Assembly: GCA_964479625.1 (NCBI GenBank) | Contig: CAYZMS010000015.1 | Coordinates: forward strand, 44,310-108,309 | Source: CAYZMS01 sp964479625 | Lineage (GTDB): Bacteria; Bacteroidota; Bacteroidia; Chitinophagales; Saprospiraceae | Length of the DNA: 64,000 nucleotides | Reading direction: 5' to 3' | Shown: positions 36,818 to 46,489 of the stretch, one piece after another | Layout of the letters: the number at the start of each line of letters is the position of its first letter | How positions within the stretch are numbered: the stretch's first letter is position 1 | Translations under genes and position numbers: made by a program | The notes under the pieces: generated by a model | Databases searched by the model: none | Told to the model about the DNA's origin: nothing | What the model saw: the letters and a program-made list of their open reading frames with translations, nothing else

Positions 36818-39076
36818 TCATTCATCGCTAACCGTAAAGGTCTGTTCCAACCCTCCGACCATCAGGGTGAACTGCCCGGGTTCCACTACCCACTTTTGTT
36901 GAGCGTTGATAAAGGCCAGGTCTTTGACAGGAATTTCGATCTTTACTGTTTTAGAGGCTCCGGCAGTCAATTCAATTTTGGTAAATGCCCGTAATCGTTT
37001 GACCGATGGAGTAATACTGGCAAACTCATCGCGAACGTAAACCAGTACCGGAAGGGCTCCAGAGCGATTGCCTGTATTGCTTACTTTTACACTAAGCTGG
37101 ATGGTCTCGTTTTTCGAGTAGGTGGATTGGCTAAGTTCCAGGTCTATATATTCGAAAGTCGTATAGCTCAGGCCATGACCAAATTCAAATTGAGGGTTAA
37201 AGCTCAATCCTGAACGGCCGACATCGCGGTTTTCAGTCCATTTATGGTCGTAGGTCATTAGGGAGTTCGAATATTGCGGATAGGTAAAAGGTAGTTTGCC
37301 GGAAGGGTTGTAATCTCCGAACAATACATCGGCAATGGCCCTTCCGCCTTCGGGGCCAGGATAGAAAGCGCCCATTACAGCCTGGCAGGCATCAACAAAG
37401 GGGCTAATGATGCGGGGACGACCTTCTGTCAGGATCAATACAATGGGTTTGCCGGTAGCAGCCATGGCCAGGGCAAGCTCGCGTTGGGGCTCCGGTAACT
37501 CCAGGTCGTTTAGGTTGCCAAAATCTTCAGTGTAGGAATCTTCTCCAAGGCAAAGGAGAATCACATCCGCTTCCTGGGCGGCAAAAACGGCATCCTGCAT
37601 ATTGGCGGGCGCTTCAAAATCCGCTCCCAATTGGAAGGTAAGATTTTCTGCTCCGATTTTTGATTCCACTGCCTCCAGGATGGTCATTTTATCATCCATC
37701 AGACTATCGGCCAGGGTGCCTTGCCAGTCGTATGTCCAGCCGCCATTAAGACTCCGCATGCTTTTCGCAGAAGGGCCAGTTATCAGCACCTTTGTCGATG
37801 TAGAAAGGGGAAGTACTTCATTTTCATTTTTGAGCAAAACAATAGATTCCTGTGCGGCCTTTAAACTTAGAGCAGTGGACGCTTGCGATCCGTATTCTGG
37901 GAAGGTATTAAAGGGTTCGTGGGTGTTTTCGAACAAACCCAGTTCCTTTTTCACCCGAAGTATTCGTCTGACGGATTCGTTAATTCGTTCCTCTGAGATG
38001 GTTCCCTCTTTGACCAATTCGATCAATAGGTCTGCAAATTCGTAATCAGTTGGTGCCATACTCATGTCAATTCCGGCTTCTATCGCCTGGCGTACGGCCT
38101 CCTTCATGGTCGGGGCGGTCTTGTGTCGGGTATTCAGGTATACAATATCACTCCAATCGGTTACCAATAACCCTTTGAAACCCATTTCGTTACGTAAGAT
38201 ATCAGTAAGGAGTTCCTTGTTGGCATGAACAGGAATACCATTGATCTCTCCCGAGTTGACCATGATGGACAGGGCTCCGGCATCGATACAACGCTGGTAG
38301 GGGGGCAGGTAAATCTCTCGAAGGTAATTCTCGGGAATGTATGCGGGGGTTCGATCCTTCCCGGAAAAGGGCATGCCATAACCGGTGAAATGCTTTAAAC
38401 AGGCAGCTACCTTATCCCGGGCGGAAGGGTCTTCTCCCTGGTAGCCTTTTACCGTTACCTCCCCAAAAAGACTGTTTACCAGCACGTCTTCTCCAAAGGA
38501 TTCCCAAAGGCGGGGCCATTCGGGATTGCGCCCTACATCCATGGCAGGGGAAAAATTCCAGGGAAGCCCTACAGCGCGGGCCTCATAGGCAGTGACCTCC
38601 GCCATTTGGTGGGAGAGATTCAAATTCCAGGAAGCTGCCTGGGCGAGCGGTTGGGGGAAAAGGGTTGACCCTTTCGAATAATTAACTCCATGAATGGCAT
38701 CGATACCATACAATATGGGGATTCCCAGGCGGGTTGTTCCCGCCATTTCCTGAATGGCAGAAATTATCTCCTGCCATTGTTGCGGGTCGGGGAGTTGCCC
38801 GGTGGGGACGTTGAGGATGGACCCCGCCTTGTAATCGATAATCGCCTTTTTCATTTTAGCTTCCTCCATCCGGAACGGAACAGCGGGAGCATAAGCTTCT
38901 CCCTCCAACAGGAGATCAAGCGTAAGTTGCAACATTTGACCAACCTTTTCTTCCAGGGTCATTTGTTCGATCAATTGGTCGATGTTTACTTCCGTGTTTT
39001 TGGTTTGTCCCATGGCTGTATCAGTGCAACTGAAGGTGAGCAAAAAAAGAAAAGCAGCAAAAATCGTCTGACGCAT
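36818..39076 (-). CDS. bglX: glycoside hydrolase family 3 beta-glucosidase-like enzyme
   Basis: A 752-residue exported GH3 enzyme, resembling BglX. The N-terminus (LLFLLTFSCTDTAMGQ) is a signal that may end in a lipoprotein Cys. The (beta/alpha)8 part has IPILYGIDAIHGVNYSKG and PWNFSPAMDVGRNPEWPRLWESFGED; the nucleophile is Asp307 in GLLVTDWSDI. The second sandwich domain holds VILLCLGEDSYTEDFGN, and the C-terminal fibronectin-like domain ends in VEPGQFTLMVGG. It removes terminal beta-linked glucose or related sugars from oligosaccharides in the periplasm or at the surface. No SusC/SusD pair is nearby, so it is not part of a classical polysaccharide locus. Confidence 0.93.
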   Translation of the reverse strand: MRQTIFAAFLFLLTFSCTDTAMGQTKNTEVNIDQLIEQMTLEEKVGQMLQLTLDLLLEGEAYAPAVPFRMEEAKMKKAIIDYKAGSILNVPTGQLPDPQQWQEIISAIQEMAGTTRLGIPILYGIDAIHGVNYSKGSTLFPQPLAQAASWNLNLSHQMAEVTAYEARAVGLPWNFSPAMDVGRNPEWPRLWESFGEDVLVNSLFGEVTVKGYQGEDPSARDKVAACLKHFTGYGMPFSGKDRTPAYIPENYLREIYLPPYQRCIDAGALSIMVNSGEINGIPVHANKELLTDILRNEMGFKGLLVTDWSDIVYLNTRHKTAPTMKEAVRQAIEAGIDMSMAPTDYEFADLLIELVKEGTISEERINESVRRILRVKKELGLFENTHEPFNTFPEYGSQASTALSLKAAQESIVLLKNENEVLPLSTSTKVLITGPSAKSMRSLNGGWTYDWQGTLADSLMDDKMTILEAVESKIGAENLTFQLGADFEAPANMQDAVFAAQEADVILLCLGEDSYTEDFGNLNDLELPEPQRELALAMAATGKPIVLILTEGRPRIISPFVDACQAVMGAFYPGPEGGRAIADVLFGDYNPSGKLPFTYPQYSNSLMTYDHKWTENRDVGRSGLSFNPQFEFGHGLSYTTFEYIDLELSQSTYSKNETIQLSVKVSNTGNRSGALPVLVYVRDEFASITPSVKRLRAFTKIELTAGASKTVKIEIPVKDLAFINAQQKWVVEPGQFTLMVGGLEQTFTVSDE

Positions 39077-39229
39077 AAGTATTAGGTTAATCCGAAAATA
39101 TTTTCATAAAAGCTGGAGAATCCGTGAGCATCAGCCGAAAATAAAAAGGATTCTCTTATTTGTATTTCAATTTCAAATTTTATTGCTTATCCAAAGCAAA
39201 ACAAGGCGGTTTAGATAGGCTCCACCATC

Positions 39230-40093
39230 TTACTCTTTCTTTGGCCGCATTAAACCCTCCTGGACGACGCTGGCCACTAATCGCCCGTCCGCCGCGAAAA
39301 TGTTGCCACGGGTAAACCCGCGGGCGTTGGAGGCAGAAGGACTGTCAATGGCATATAAAAGCCAGTCATCCATCTGGAAAGGCCGGTGAAACCACATGGC
39401 GTGATCCAGACTGGCGAGTTGTATTTTGTGGAAGGCCCCGGTTTCACTTCCATGAGGAAGCAAGGCGGTAGTCAGCAGGTTGTAATCGGAGGTATAAGCG
39501 AGTACCTGCTGGTGTAGTCTCCTATCTTCTGGCATGGCCCCCTTTGCCCGCATCCAGACATGTCGGAAGGGGCTGCTTTTACCGGGTAGGGCCGGATTGA
39601 TCAATTCCACCGGCCTAAATTCTATCGGACGTTCCAGGTTAAGGAATCGTTTTATATTTTCGGGCAGCATGTCGCCATATTGGTCCACCAGGTCCTCCCA
39701 GCTTACCAATGATTCGGGTTTGGAGACATTGGGCATGGGAATGTGGTGGTCAAAACCATCTTGTTGCAATTGAAAGGAGGCGGACATGAGAAATATGGCT
39801 TCCCCATTTTGTATGGCCTTCACCCGGCGGGTGGTAAAGGAGCCCCCGTCCCTGATCGTATCTACCTGAAAAATGATGGGCTTGTCGAGATCGCCGGGTA
39901 AAATGAAATAAGCGTGCAGGGAATGCGCAAAACGACCTTCGGGAACTGTTTTGGCGGCCGCATGTAAAGCCTGAGCCAAAACCTGTCCGCCAAAGACCTG
40001 TTTACTCCCAACGCTACTGCTGCGTCCCCGGTATAGGTTGCGTTCGATCTGTTCCAGCTCTAATAGTTCGAGTAGTTCTTTTACGTCTTTCAT
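39230..40093 (-). CDS. tesB: acyl-CoA thioesterase II
   Basis: A 287-residue double-hotdog thioesterase of the TesB type, which hydrolyses medium/long-chain acyl-CoA. First hotdog: VFGGQVLAQALHAAAKTVP, HSLHAYFILPGD and DGGSFTTRRVKAIQNG. Second hotdog: SLDHAMWFHRPFQMDDWLLY, ASNARGFTRGNIF and VASVVQEGLMR, which carry the expected Asp, Ser/Thr and Gln catalytic positions. The frame runs upstream to 40177 (MSGMPFQSP...), but homology begins at MKDVKELLELLEL, so I chose the ATG at 40093. It is divergently arranged with yebC. Confidence 0.93.
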   Translation of the reverse strand: MKDVKELLELLELEQIERNLYRGRSSSVGSKQVFGGQVLAQALHAAAKTVPEGRFAHSLHAYFILPGDLDKPIIFQVDTIRDGGSFTTRRVKAIQNGEAIFLMSASFQLQQDGFDHHIPMPNVSKPESLVSWEDLVDQYGDMLPENIKRFLNLERPIEFRPVELINPALPGKSSPFRHVWMRAKGAMPEDRRLHQQVLAYTSDYNLLTTALLPHGSETGAFHKIQLASLDHAMWFHRPFQMDDWLLYAIDSPSASNARGFTRGNIFAADGRLVASVVQEGLMRPKKE

Positions 40094-40310
40094 GCTATGC
40101 CGGCTGAATTTATGCTTTACCCAAAACAAGATTGCTGGGACAATAGAAACGGGGCTCTGGAAAGGCATCCCACTCAATACTTGTCCGTTTTCTTTCGCAA
40201 ATAACTAAAAAAGTGTTCGACCTTCGACAGACCTGCCCGATTTTTGGAAAAGAAAGCCTGAAAATCTCCCGAAAAACCGATATTCTTGCAGTTCGATAAA
40301 AAAATTTAAT

Positions 40311-41027
40311 ATGGGACGCGCATTTGAATACCGAAAGGCCCGAAAAATGAAACGTTGGGCCAGCATGTCTAAGGCATTTACCCGTATCGGACGGGAAATT
40401 GCCATTGCGGTTAAAGAAGGCGGTGCTGACCCCGCCTACAACTCCAGATTGCGCATGGCGATCCAAAACGCCAAAACGGCAAACATGCCAAAGGCAAATA
40501 TCGAAAGTGCGATCAAAAAGGCCAGCGATAAAGATGCCAAAGGGTACGAAGAGATCACCTATGAGGGTTATGCTCCGCACGGAATAGCCCTGATTGTGGA
40601 AACTGCCACCGATAACCCCATTCGTACGGTTGCAAACGTCCGTCATGTATTCTCCAAATACGGAGGTAGTCTGGGCGTTTCCGGTTCGGTCGACTATATG
40701 TTTACCAGGAAGGGGGTATTCAAGATTAAAGCAGAAGGTGCAGAGCCCGAAGAGCTGGAATTGGAATTGATCGACCATGGGTTGGACGAACTGCAAAAAG
40801 AAGGCGAGCAACTGGTGCTTTATTGCCAGTTTGAAGATTTCGGGCCCTTGCAAAAAGCCCTGGAGGAAAGAGCGTTGGAAGTAGTAGAATCCGAATTCGT
40901 TCAAATTCCCGGGCATACTACAAAGCTTACAGAAGAGCAGGCTGAAGAGGTCATTACCTTGCTCGAAAAGATGGAGGAGGAGGACGATGTGGTGAATGTC
41001 TTTCACAATATGGATGAGAGCGAATAG
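40311..41027 (+). CDS. yebC: YebC/PmpR-family DNA-binding regulator / translation factor
   Basis: A 238-residue YebC-family protein. The N-terminus has the shortened signature GRAFEYRKARKMKRWASMSKAFTRIGREIAIAVKEGG (usual AGHSKWANIKHRK form in E. coli). It is followed by NARLR-like NSRLRMAIQNAKTANMPKANIESAIKKA, YEGYAPHGIALIVE and DNPIRTVANVRHVFSKYGGSLG. YebC proteins have been reported both as transcriptional regulators and as ribosome-associated factors for proline-rich stalling. The gene stands alone; the next gene is 115 bp downstream. Confidence 0.95.
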   Translation: MGRAFEYRKARKMKRWASMSKAFTRIGREIAIAVKEGGADPAYNSRLRMAIQNAKTANMPKANIESAIKKASDKDAKGYEEITYEGYAPHGIALIVETATDNPIRTVANVRHVFSKYGGSLGVSGSVDYMFTRKGVFKIKAEGAEPEELELELIDHGLDELQKEGEQLVLYCQFEDFGPLQKALEERALEVVESEFVQIPGHTTKLTEEQAEEVITLLEKMEEEDDVVNVFHNMDESE

Positions 41028-41142
41028 GGCTTTGTACCTGGCATTGGTTTGATGGCCGGTATTTCCCTTCGGTTCAGCATGCTTTTATTGCCAATTTCAG
41101 GAGAGATAAAACTACCGGTCGTATTTTTCGGTTACAGAAGAT

Positions 41143-41712
41143 ATGGATAAGATCGCATTATCAATTGTGGCATTGGCTCAAAATCAGGGGCAGTCGAATA
41201 GTTTTGTTGTACTTCTTAAGGAAGAAGAGGGGAAACGTCAGCTCCCCGTAGTCATCGGAGGTTTCGAGGCTCAGGCAATAGCTATAGCAGCAGAGGGAGT
41301 GGCTACCAACCGGCCTTTAACTCATGATCTGCTGACCAATACGTTACGATCCTTCAATATTGAATTGCAGGAGGTCATTATTTCTGATCTCAAGGATGGC
41401 ATTTTTTATTCTACCCTGATCTGTCAAACGCTTTTGGGGAATTTAGAGAAGGTGGACTCCCGCACTTCCGATGCCCTTGCCCTTGCTATTCGCTTTGGAT
41501 GTCCTATATTTACTTATCCGGGAATAATGGAAGAGGCCGGAGTCGTATGGGAAGGCCAGGGGTCCGAAGAAGCTCCCGCTTCTGCTATCCGGCATAAGGA
41601 TTTGGAATCGCTGAGCTTGACACAGCTAAAGGATCAATTGGAATCGGCCATCCATTCGGAGGATTATGAAAGGGCTGCCAATATCCGGGACGAACTTAAA
41701 AAACGAAAGTAA
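41143..41712 (+). CDS. bifunctional nuclease-family protein (DUF151) with C-terminal UVR domain
   Basis: A 189-residue protein. Residues ~1-130 form a BFN/DUF151 domain (KRQLPVVIGGFEAQAIAIAAEG, RPLTHDLLTNTLRSFNIEL, YSTLICQ, VDSRTSDALALAIRFGCPIFT). The last ~40 residues (SLTQLKDQLESAIHSEDYERAANIRDELKKR) form a UVR motif of the kind that binds UvrA/UvrB-type partners. Bacteroidota commonly carry this BFN-UVR fusion. It may act in nucleic-acid or stress metabolism; activity is not shown by sequence alone. It ends 28 bp before the Xaa-Pro aminopeptidase gene, suggesting one transcript. Confidence 0.9.
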   Translation: MDKIALSIVALAQNQGQSNSFVVLLKEEEGKRQLPVVIGGFEAQAIAIAAEGVATNRPLTHDLLTNTLRSFNIELQEVIISDLKDGIFYSTLICQTLLGNLEKVDSRTSDALALAIRFGCPIFTYPGIMEEAGVVWEGQGSEEAPASAIRHKDLESLSLTQLKDQLESAIHSEDYERAANIRDELKKRK

Positions 41713-41740
41713 GAAGAGTAACACCTAAATTTCCCAATAG

Positions 41741-43120
41741 ATGTTTGATTATTCCGCTCGCCGAGCCCGCCTGCTCCACCACATTTCTGGGGGGGTTATA
41801 CTTTTTATGGGTAACCTAGAAAGCCCGATGAATTATAAGGGCAACCCTTTTCCATTTCGTCAGGACAGCAGCTTTCTTTATTATTTTGGCCTCGATCAGC
41901 CCGAACTGGCAGTAGCCATCGATGCTAATTCCGGTGAAACCATTCTCTTTGGGAATGACTTTACCCTTGATGATATCGTCTGGATGGGCTCCCAGCAACC
42001 TTTAAAAGAACGAGCGGAGAAATTGGGGATTAAAACGGTAAAACCTTACCAGTCCCTTCAGGAGTACATAAGAGAGATCCAGAAAAAGGGACGTTTGATC
42101 CATTTTTTACCTCCCTACCAGGCAGAAATTGCCAACCGTCTGGGTAATTGGTTCGCCGTAGACCCAAAGGAACTACCAGCGGCTGCTTCCAGGAGATTGA
42201 TCGAAGCGGTAGTGGTTCAGCGAAGTATCAAATCACCCGAGGAGATTCAGGAAATGGAAAAGGCCTTGCGGATAACCGGCGAAATGCACCTTGCGGTAAT
42301 GCGCCGGGCCAGGCCTGGAATCACGGAAGCAAATTTGGCAGGAACAGTGGAAGGGATCGCCCTGGCGGCCGGCGGCCGACTTGCCTATCCCGCTATTTTG
42401 ACCGTTAATGGTCAGATCCTGCACAACCATGACCGGCACCACCAATTGGAAGAAGGACAGCTGATCCTGGGGGATTTTGGGGCAGAGACCCCTGCTCATT
42501 ATGCAGCCGATATAACCCGAACCATTCCAGTCAGTCAAAAATTCTCCGAGCAACAGCAGGATGTGTATCAAATCGTGCTGGACAGCCAGGTTGCGGCAAT
42601 TGAAGCTGTTCAAGCTGGGGTTTCGAATCTTGATCTACACTTGTTTGCCTCCCACAAGATGGTGGAAGGTCTGATCGATCTGGGTTTGATGAAAGGAGAT
42701 GCTCAAGAGGCGGTAGCGCAGGGAGCCCATGCCTTGTTTTTTCCTCATGGCCTGGGCCACCATATAGGGCTGGATGTGCACGACATGGAGAACCTTGGAG
42801 AGGACCAGGTGGGCTATGGACCTAGCCAAAGGCGAAGTAGCCAGTTCGGGCTGAAGTCCCTTCGATTGGCCCGGAAGCTCGAAACCGGTTTTGTAATCAC
42901 CATTGAACCCGGTATTTATTTTATTCCCGAATTAATGGATCGATGGGAAGCGGAAAGCCGTTTCAAAGACTTTATTAACTATAATGCCCTAAAACCCTAC
43001 CGCCACTTTTCCGGTATTCGAATCGAAGACAATATTTTGGTAAGTGATAAGAGAGGGGTCGTACTAGGAGAACCCATTCCAAAATCGGTAAAAGAAATCG
43101 AATCCCTGCGAACTTCCTGA
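41741..43120 (+). CDS. Xaa-Pro aminopeptidase (M24, pita-bread fold)
   Basis: A 459-residue aminopeptidase P-type enzyme removing N-terminal residues ahead of proline. The N-terminal aminopeptidase P domain has FRQDSSFLYYFGLDQPELAVAID. The catalytic domain has the five metal ligands: Asp in ILGDFGAE and Asp in YAADITRTI, His in FFPHGLGHHIGLDVHD, Glu in ITIEPGIYF, and Glu in IRIEDNILV. Length is typical for PepP. No signal peptide is visible. Confidence 0.93.
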   Translation: MFDYSARRARLLHHISGGVILFMGNLESPMNYKGNPFPFRQDSSFLYYFGLDQPELAVAIDANSGETILFGNDFTLDDIVWMGSQQPLKERAEKLGIKTVKPYQSLQEYIREIQKKGRLIHFLPPYQAEIANRLGNWFAVDPKELPAAASRRLIEAVVVQRSIKSPEEIQEMEKALRITGEMHLAVMRRARPGITEANLAGTVEGIALAAGGRLAYPAILTVNGQILHNHDRHHQLEEGQLILGDFGAETPAHYAADITRTIPVSQKFSEQQQDVYQIVLDSQVAAIEAVQAGVSNLDLHLFASHKMVEGLIDLGLMKGDAQEAVAQGAHALFFPHGLGHHIGLDVHDMENLGEDQVGYGPSQRRSSQFGLKSLRLARKLETGFVITIEPGIYFIPELMDRWEAESRFKDFINYNALKPYRHFSGIRIEDNILVSDKRGVVLGEPIPKSVKEIESLRTS

Positions 43121-43471
43121 TCGGTTTCTTATTGATTCACTTCAGCCGAAAGAACAGTTGACCGACTGGGTTTAAAGATAGTTATATCTACTTATATCCA
43201 TTTGAAACTTGTTCATTTTCAATGTTTTTAGTACATTGGATAGGGTATTGAGAACAAATCAGATATCCCTGAAGGCGGTAATTCTTTCAGCTGCTTTTTT
43301 AAGGGTAGAACTGTTCGATCTTTTTTATTGAGGAAAACTCGGGTCATAAGAAAAACGTGTTTACGCCGCGCTGCACTCCTCAACTACCGTATGTTGGGGA
43401 GGTAGTCTGTTTTCTACGTTCCTATTTCTTTTTTTGCTTTTTCTTTGGGCCGGAATGAAAAGAGCGGTTTA
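43121..43471. other. gene-free gap upstream of the CHAT gene
   Basis: A 351-bp gap with no convincing ORF. It contains a hairpin (43376-43401) about 70 bases before the CHAT start: CTCCTCAAC pairs with GTTGGGGAG around an 8-base loop with one G-U pair. T-rich runs follow it. The hairpin could be a 5'-leader structure or a terminator, but no known riboswitch is recognised. Confidence 0.4.
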
Positions 43472-46400
43472 ATGAAAGTTAAAGGTTACCCAATCATTTT
43501 TCTTGTCGGGCTTGGTATTTTCCTTGCTGCCCCTGCCAAATCCCAATTCAGCCACTCTTCAGAAGCCAGGAAGGCCTTAGACCGGGCTGCGTTTTTTTTT
43601 GAAAAAGATTCATTTGAACTTGCCTATCACACTTATGACAGCCTGGCAACCTATTTTCAATCCACAGGGGACTGTTACCAGGAGGCGTATGCACGACTCT
43701 GGAAAGGAGAGGTGTTGTACGCCTTTGGGCTTCATGACAAAGCCTTATCGGAGTCGTTGCTCGCAGAAGGATTACTGGATAGTTGTACGGTGCCCGATAC
43801 TGTTCAATATTACTCTTTATTGTTACAGAATATTGGGGTTTTCTATTACTATGCTACGGGTAAGCTGGAACAACAGCTCCAATATTATAAACGCTCCTTC
43901 GAGCAGGCCCTGAATTTTCATGGCCCTGCCAGCAGGGAAGCATCTGATGCCTATTTTAGTATGGGAGCAGCTTACGGTAGAAGAAAACAAATGGATGCCT
44001 TCATTGCCTATACCGATACGGCTGTTCAAATAGCCAAAGCCATTGACTACAAGGAAGGCTTAAGTGATGGGTACAATAACCTTGCCTATGCTTTCGCCGC
44101 AAAAAATGATTACCTGCGGGCGGTCAGTTATTACCGCAAGGCGCACGAACTCGCCGAAAATGCCCTGGATAGATCCACGGCCCTGAACAATATAGGAGCA
44201 GTGTACAATGAAGCTGGATTGCCGGAGCGCGCATTGGACCCTCTACGGGAAGCCCTGCAGATCCGGGAACCCATCTACGGTAGGGAACACTATCTTTGCA
44301 TTGGCACCAGACACAATATAGCCGACGCCTATTTCGGCATGGAGGAGTATGATCGCAGCCTGGAGGAATTAGAAGATTTAACGGCTATTCTGGAAGCAAG
44401 TTCAACCCCTGACTTCGGACACCTGAAAAGAGCTTATATCCGCCTTGCCAGCGTATACCTGATCCTTAAAGATCCTCACAAGGCCGAAACCTATGTACAA
44501 AAAGGTCTTGCATTGAATGTGCCCGCATTGAACCCCAGTTTGTATTATGTCATGGCCGCTATTGCTATGGCAACAAATGAACCTTCCAAAGGCCTTGAGG
44601 CCATTGATCAGGCCCTGCATTTTGAACTTCCCGAGGCCACTTATCCGGTGGGCAGTCTACCGAAGTTTAAAGATATATCTACCTATAATTCCATTTTGGA
44701 CCTGCTGGCCCTTCGGGCTCAGATCCTGGAAAAACTCGGTCGAACCTCCGGCCAGTCAGACTATTTTGTACAAACGATCCGAACCACTGACTTACTGGAT
44801 AGTGTTGTCTTTCAGGCCAGGCAAATGAACCAGGATGTGGTCAGTCGTAAATTATTATCGGCCAATATTCGGGATTATTATTTGGCAGGGATTGCAGCCA
44901 GCTATCAACTGTACCAACAGATCGGAGCACCCATCTATTTCGAAAAGGGGCTCTTGTTTTCCGATCTAAACAAGTTTGCCGAATTAGGTAAACGGATGGA
45001 TTATCTATCCTGGGAGTCCAAACTGGAGGTGTCCAGCCAAACCCTGCAACGAGAGCAAACGCTACGTCAGGAAATAGACTTTCTCACCGAACAAATAGCC
45101 TACCAAAGGGGGTACTTACCGGATTCCATTTTGAATAGCTGGCAAAACGACGTCTTTATCAATCGAAAAATGCACCGCGCCCTTTTGGATACCCTTGCCC
45201 AGGAATATCCCGAATATTTTACTTTAAGGTACGGCAGATCAAATGATCGGCTGGAAACGATAAGAAGGGACATACTGGAAGAAAAAGAAGCATTGCTCGA
45301 ATACCACCTACAGGAAGGCAGAGGGGTTTACCTGTTATATGTCGATCAGCATACTACCAAATTTCTTTTCTCCGAATCAATGGACCTAAAGGTAAAGGTA
45401 ATGGCCTTTCGGGAGGCCTTGTATACCCAAGATACAGCCTATCTCGCCCTGGCCCGGGAGTTGTATCAAACATTGGTAAGTCCGCTGGAGGAGGCGCTGG
45501 AAAGGGTAGAGGGTTTGGCGATCAGCCCCGATGGCTACCTGGCAACGATCCCTTTTGAGGCCTTATTAACCAAGCCCATAGAACATAGCCAGTCAGCACC
45601 GGATTTCCGGCATTTACCTTATTTGTTGAAGGAATACAGGACGAGATACCTGTTTGCAGCTGGTATTGCTGGAATCCAGGAGGAGGCCTCTGCTAGAAGG
45701 AACCGTTTTGAAGGCAGGGTTTTAGCCTTTGCTCCGGAGTTTACATTTTCTGAGTCGGAAATGGAACAAATGGCAAGTGCCGACCTTTTCCGCTCCGGTT
45801 TATCCCCCCTTACCGGTAATGAAATGGAGTTGAAGGAAATCGGTAAGCATTTTAGCGGACGTTTCCTGAGGGGCGATAAGGCTACCGAAAGCGCCTTTAA
45901 ACGTCTGGCTCCTCAATACCAGGTCCTGCATCTGGCCACACATGCCATTGCGGAGGAAAATAGCGAGCGACCGGCCAGGTTAATTTTTTCTGAACAAGGA
46001 AACCTGCCGGGGGAAGATGGCATTCTTTTTTCTCAGGAATTACTGACCATGCAACTCAAGGCGGAACTGGTAACCTTGAGTGCCTGCAATACCGGGGTTG
46101 GGAGAATCGATAAAGGGGAAGGGGTCGCCAGCCTGGCCCGGGCCTTTGCCTATTCCGGAGCACCAAACCTGGTCATGAGCCTTTGGCAGGTAAAGGATCG
46201 GACCACCGCACAACTGATGGCCGCCTTCTACGAGCAGTTGGGACGGGGGCTGACTAAAGGGAAAGCCTTACACCAAGCCAAAGTGGAATACCTGGATCAA
46301 TCTTCTTCCGTCCTAACCCACCCCTATTACTGGGCAGGATTTGTGTATGTGGGAGATAAGCAAGCCCTTAGCCTGCAAAGAGATCCGGTCAAACCGGCCT

Positions 46401-46489
46401 TGCTTGCTTTTGTATTGGCAGCCCTGGCGGGAGGAATTCTTTTCTTTTTTCTGCGAAAGCGGAAGAGTAACTTAAATCTTATCCAGTAA
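43472..46489 (+). CDS. TPR-CHAT caspase-like protease with C-terminal membrane anchor
   Basis: About 1005 residues. A signal segment (IIFLVGLGIFLAAPAKSQ) opens the protein. TPR repeats cover about residues 40-420 (for example SDGYNNLAYAFAAKNDYLRAVSYYRKAHEL), then a helical spacer. The C-terminal CHAT domain (about 700-960) has the catalytic His824 (LHLATHA) and Cys872 (LSACNTGVG). SLWQVKDRTTAQLMAAFYEQL and YYWAGFVYVGD complete the usual CHAT pattern. A single transmembrane helix (LLAFVLAALAGGILFFFLRKRK) sits at the C-terminus. CHAT proteases are caspase relatives, usually activated by partner proteins through TPRs. The frame upstream of the ATG at 43472 starts with TTG. It overlaps the convergent TPR protein by 18 bases. 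Confidence 0.93.
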   Translation: MKVKGYPIIFLVGLGIFLAAPAKSQFSHSSEARKALDRAAFFFEKDSFELAYHTYDSLATYFQSTGDCYQEAYARLWKGEVLYAFGLHDKALSESLLAEGLLDSCTVPDTVQYYSLLLQNIGVFYYYATGKLEQQLQYYKRSFEQALNFHGPASREASDAYFSMGAAYGRRKQMDAFIAYTDTAVQIAKAIDYKEGLSDGYNNLAYAFAAKNDYLRAVSYYRKAHELAENALDRSTALNNIGAVYNEAGLPERALDPLREALQIREPIYGREHYLCIGTRHNIADAYFGMEEYDRSLEELEDLTAILEASSTPDFGHLKRAYIRLASVYLILKDPHKAETYVQKGLALNVPALNPSLYYVMAAIAMATNEPSKGLEAIDQALHFELPEATYPVGSLPKFKDISTYNSILDLLALRAQILEKLGRTSGQSDYFVQTIRTTDLLDSVVFQARQMNQDVVSRKLLSANIRDYYLAGIAASYQLYQQIGAPIYFEKGLLFSDLNKFAELGKRMDYLSWESKLEVSSQTLQREQTLRQEIDFLTEQIAYQRGYLPDSILNSWQNDVFINRKMHRALLDTLAQEYPEYFTLRYGRSNDRLETIRRDILEEKEALLEYHLQEGRGVYLLYVDQHTTKFLFSESMDLKVKVMAFREALYTQDTAYLALARELYQTLVSPLEEALERVEGLAISPDGYLATIPFEALLTKPIEHSQSAPDFRHLPYLLKEYRTRYLFAAGIAGIQEEASARRNRFEGRVLAFAPEFTFSESEMEQMASADLFRSGLSPLTGNEMELKEIGKHFSGRFLRGDKATESAFKRLAPQYQVLHLATHAIAEENSERPARLIFSEQGNLPGEDGILFSQELLTMQLKAELVTLSACNTGVGRIDKGEGVASLARAFAYSGAPNLVMSLWQVKDRTTAQLMAAFYEQLGRGLTKGKALHQAKVEYLDQSSSVLTHPYYWAGFVYVGDKQALSLQRDPVKPALLAFVLAALAGGILFFFLRKRKSNLNLIQ

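Noticed and set aside
40110..41006. 298-codon minus-strand frame across yebC
   Set aside because: It lies fully opposite the well-conserved yebC frame and has no recognisable motif; it is a shadow of that gene.
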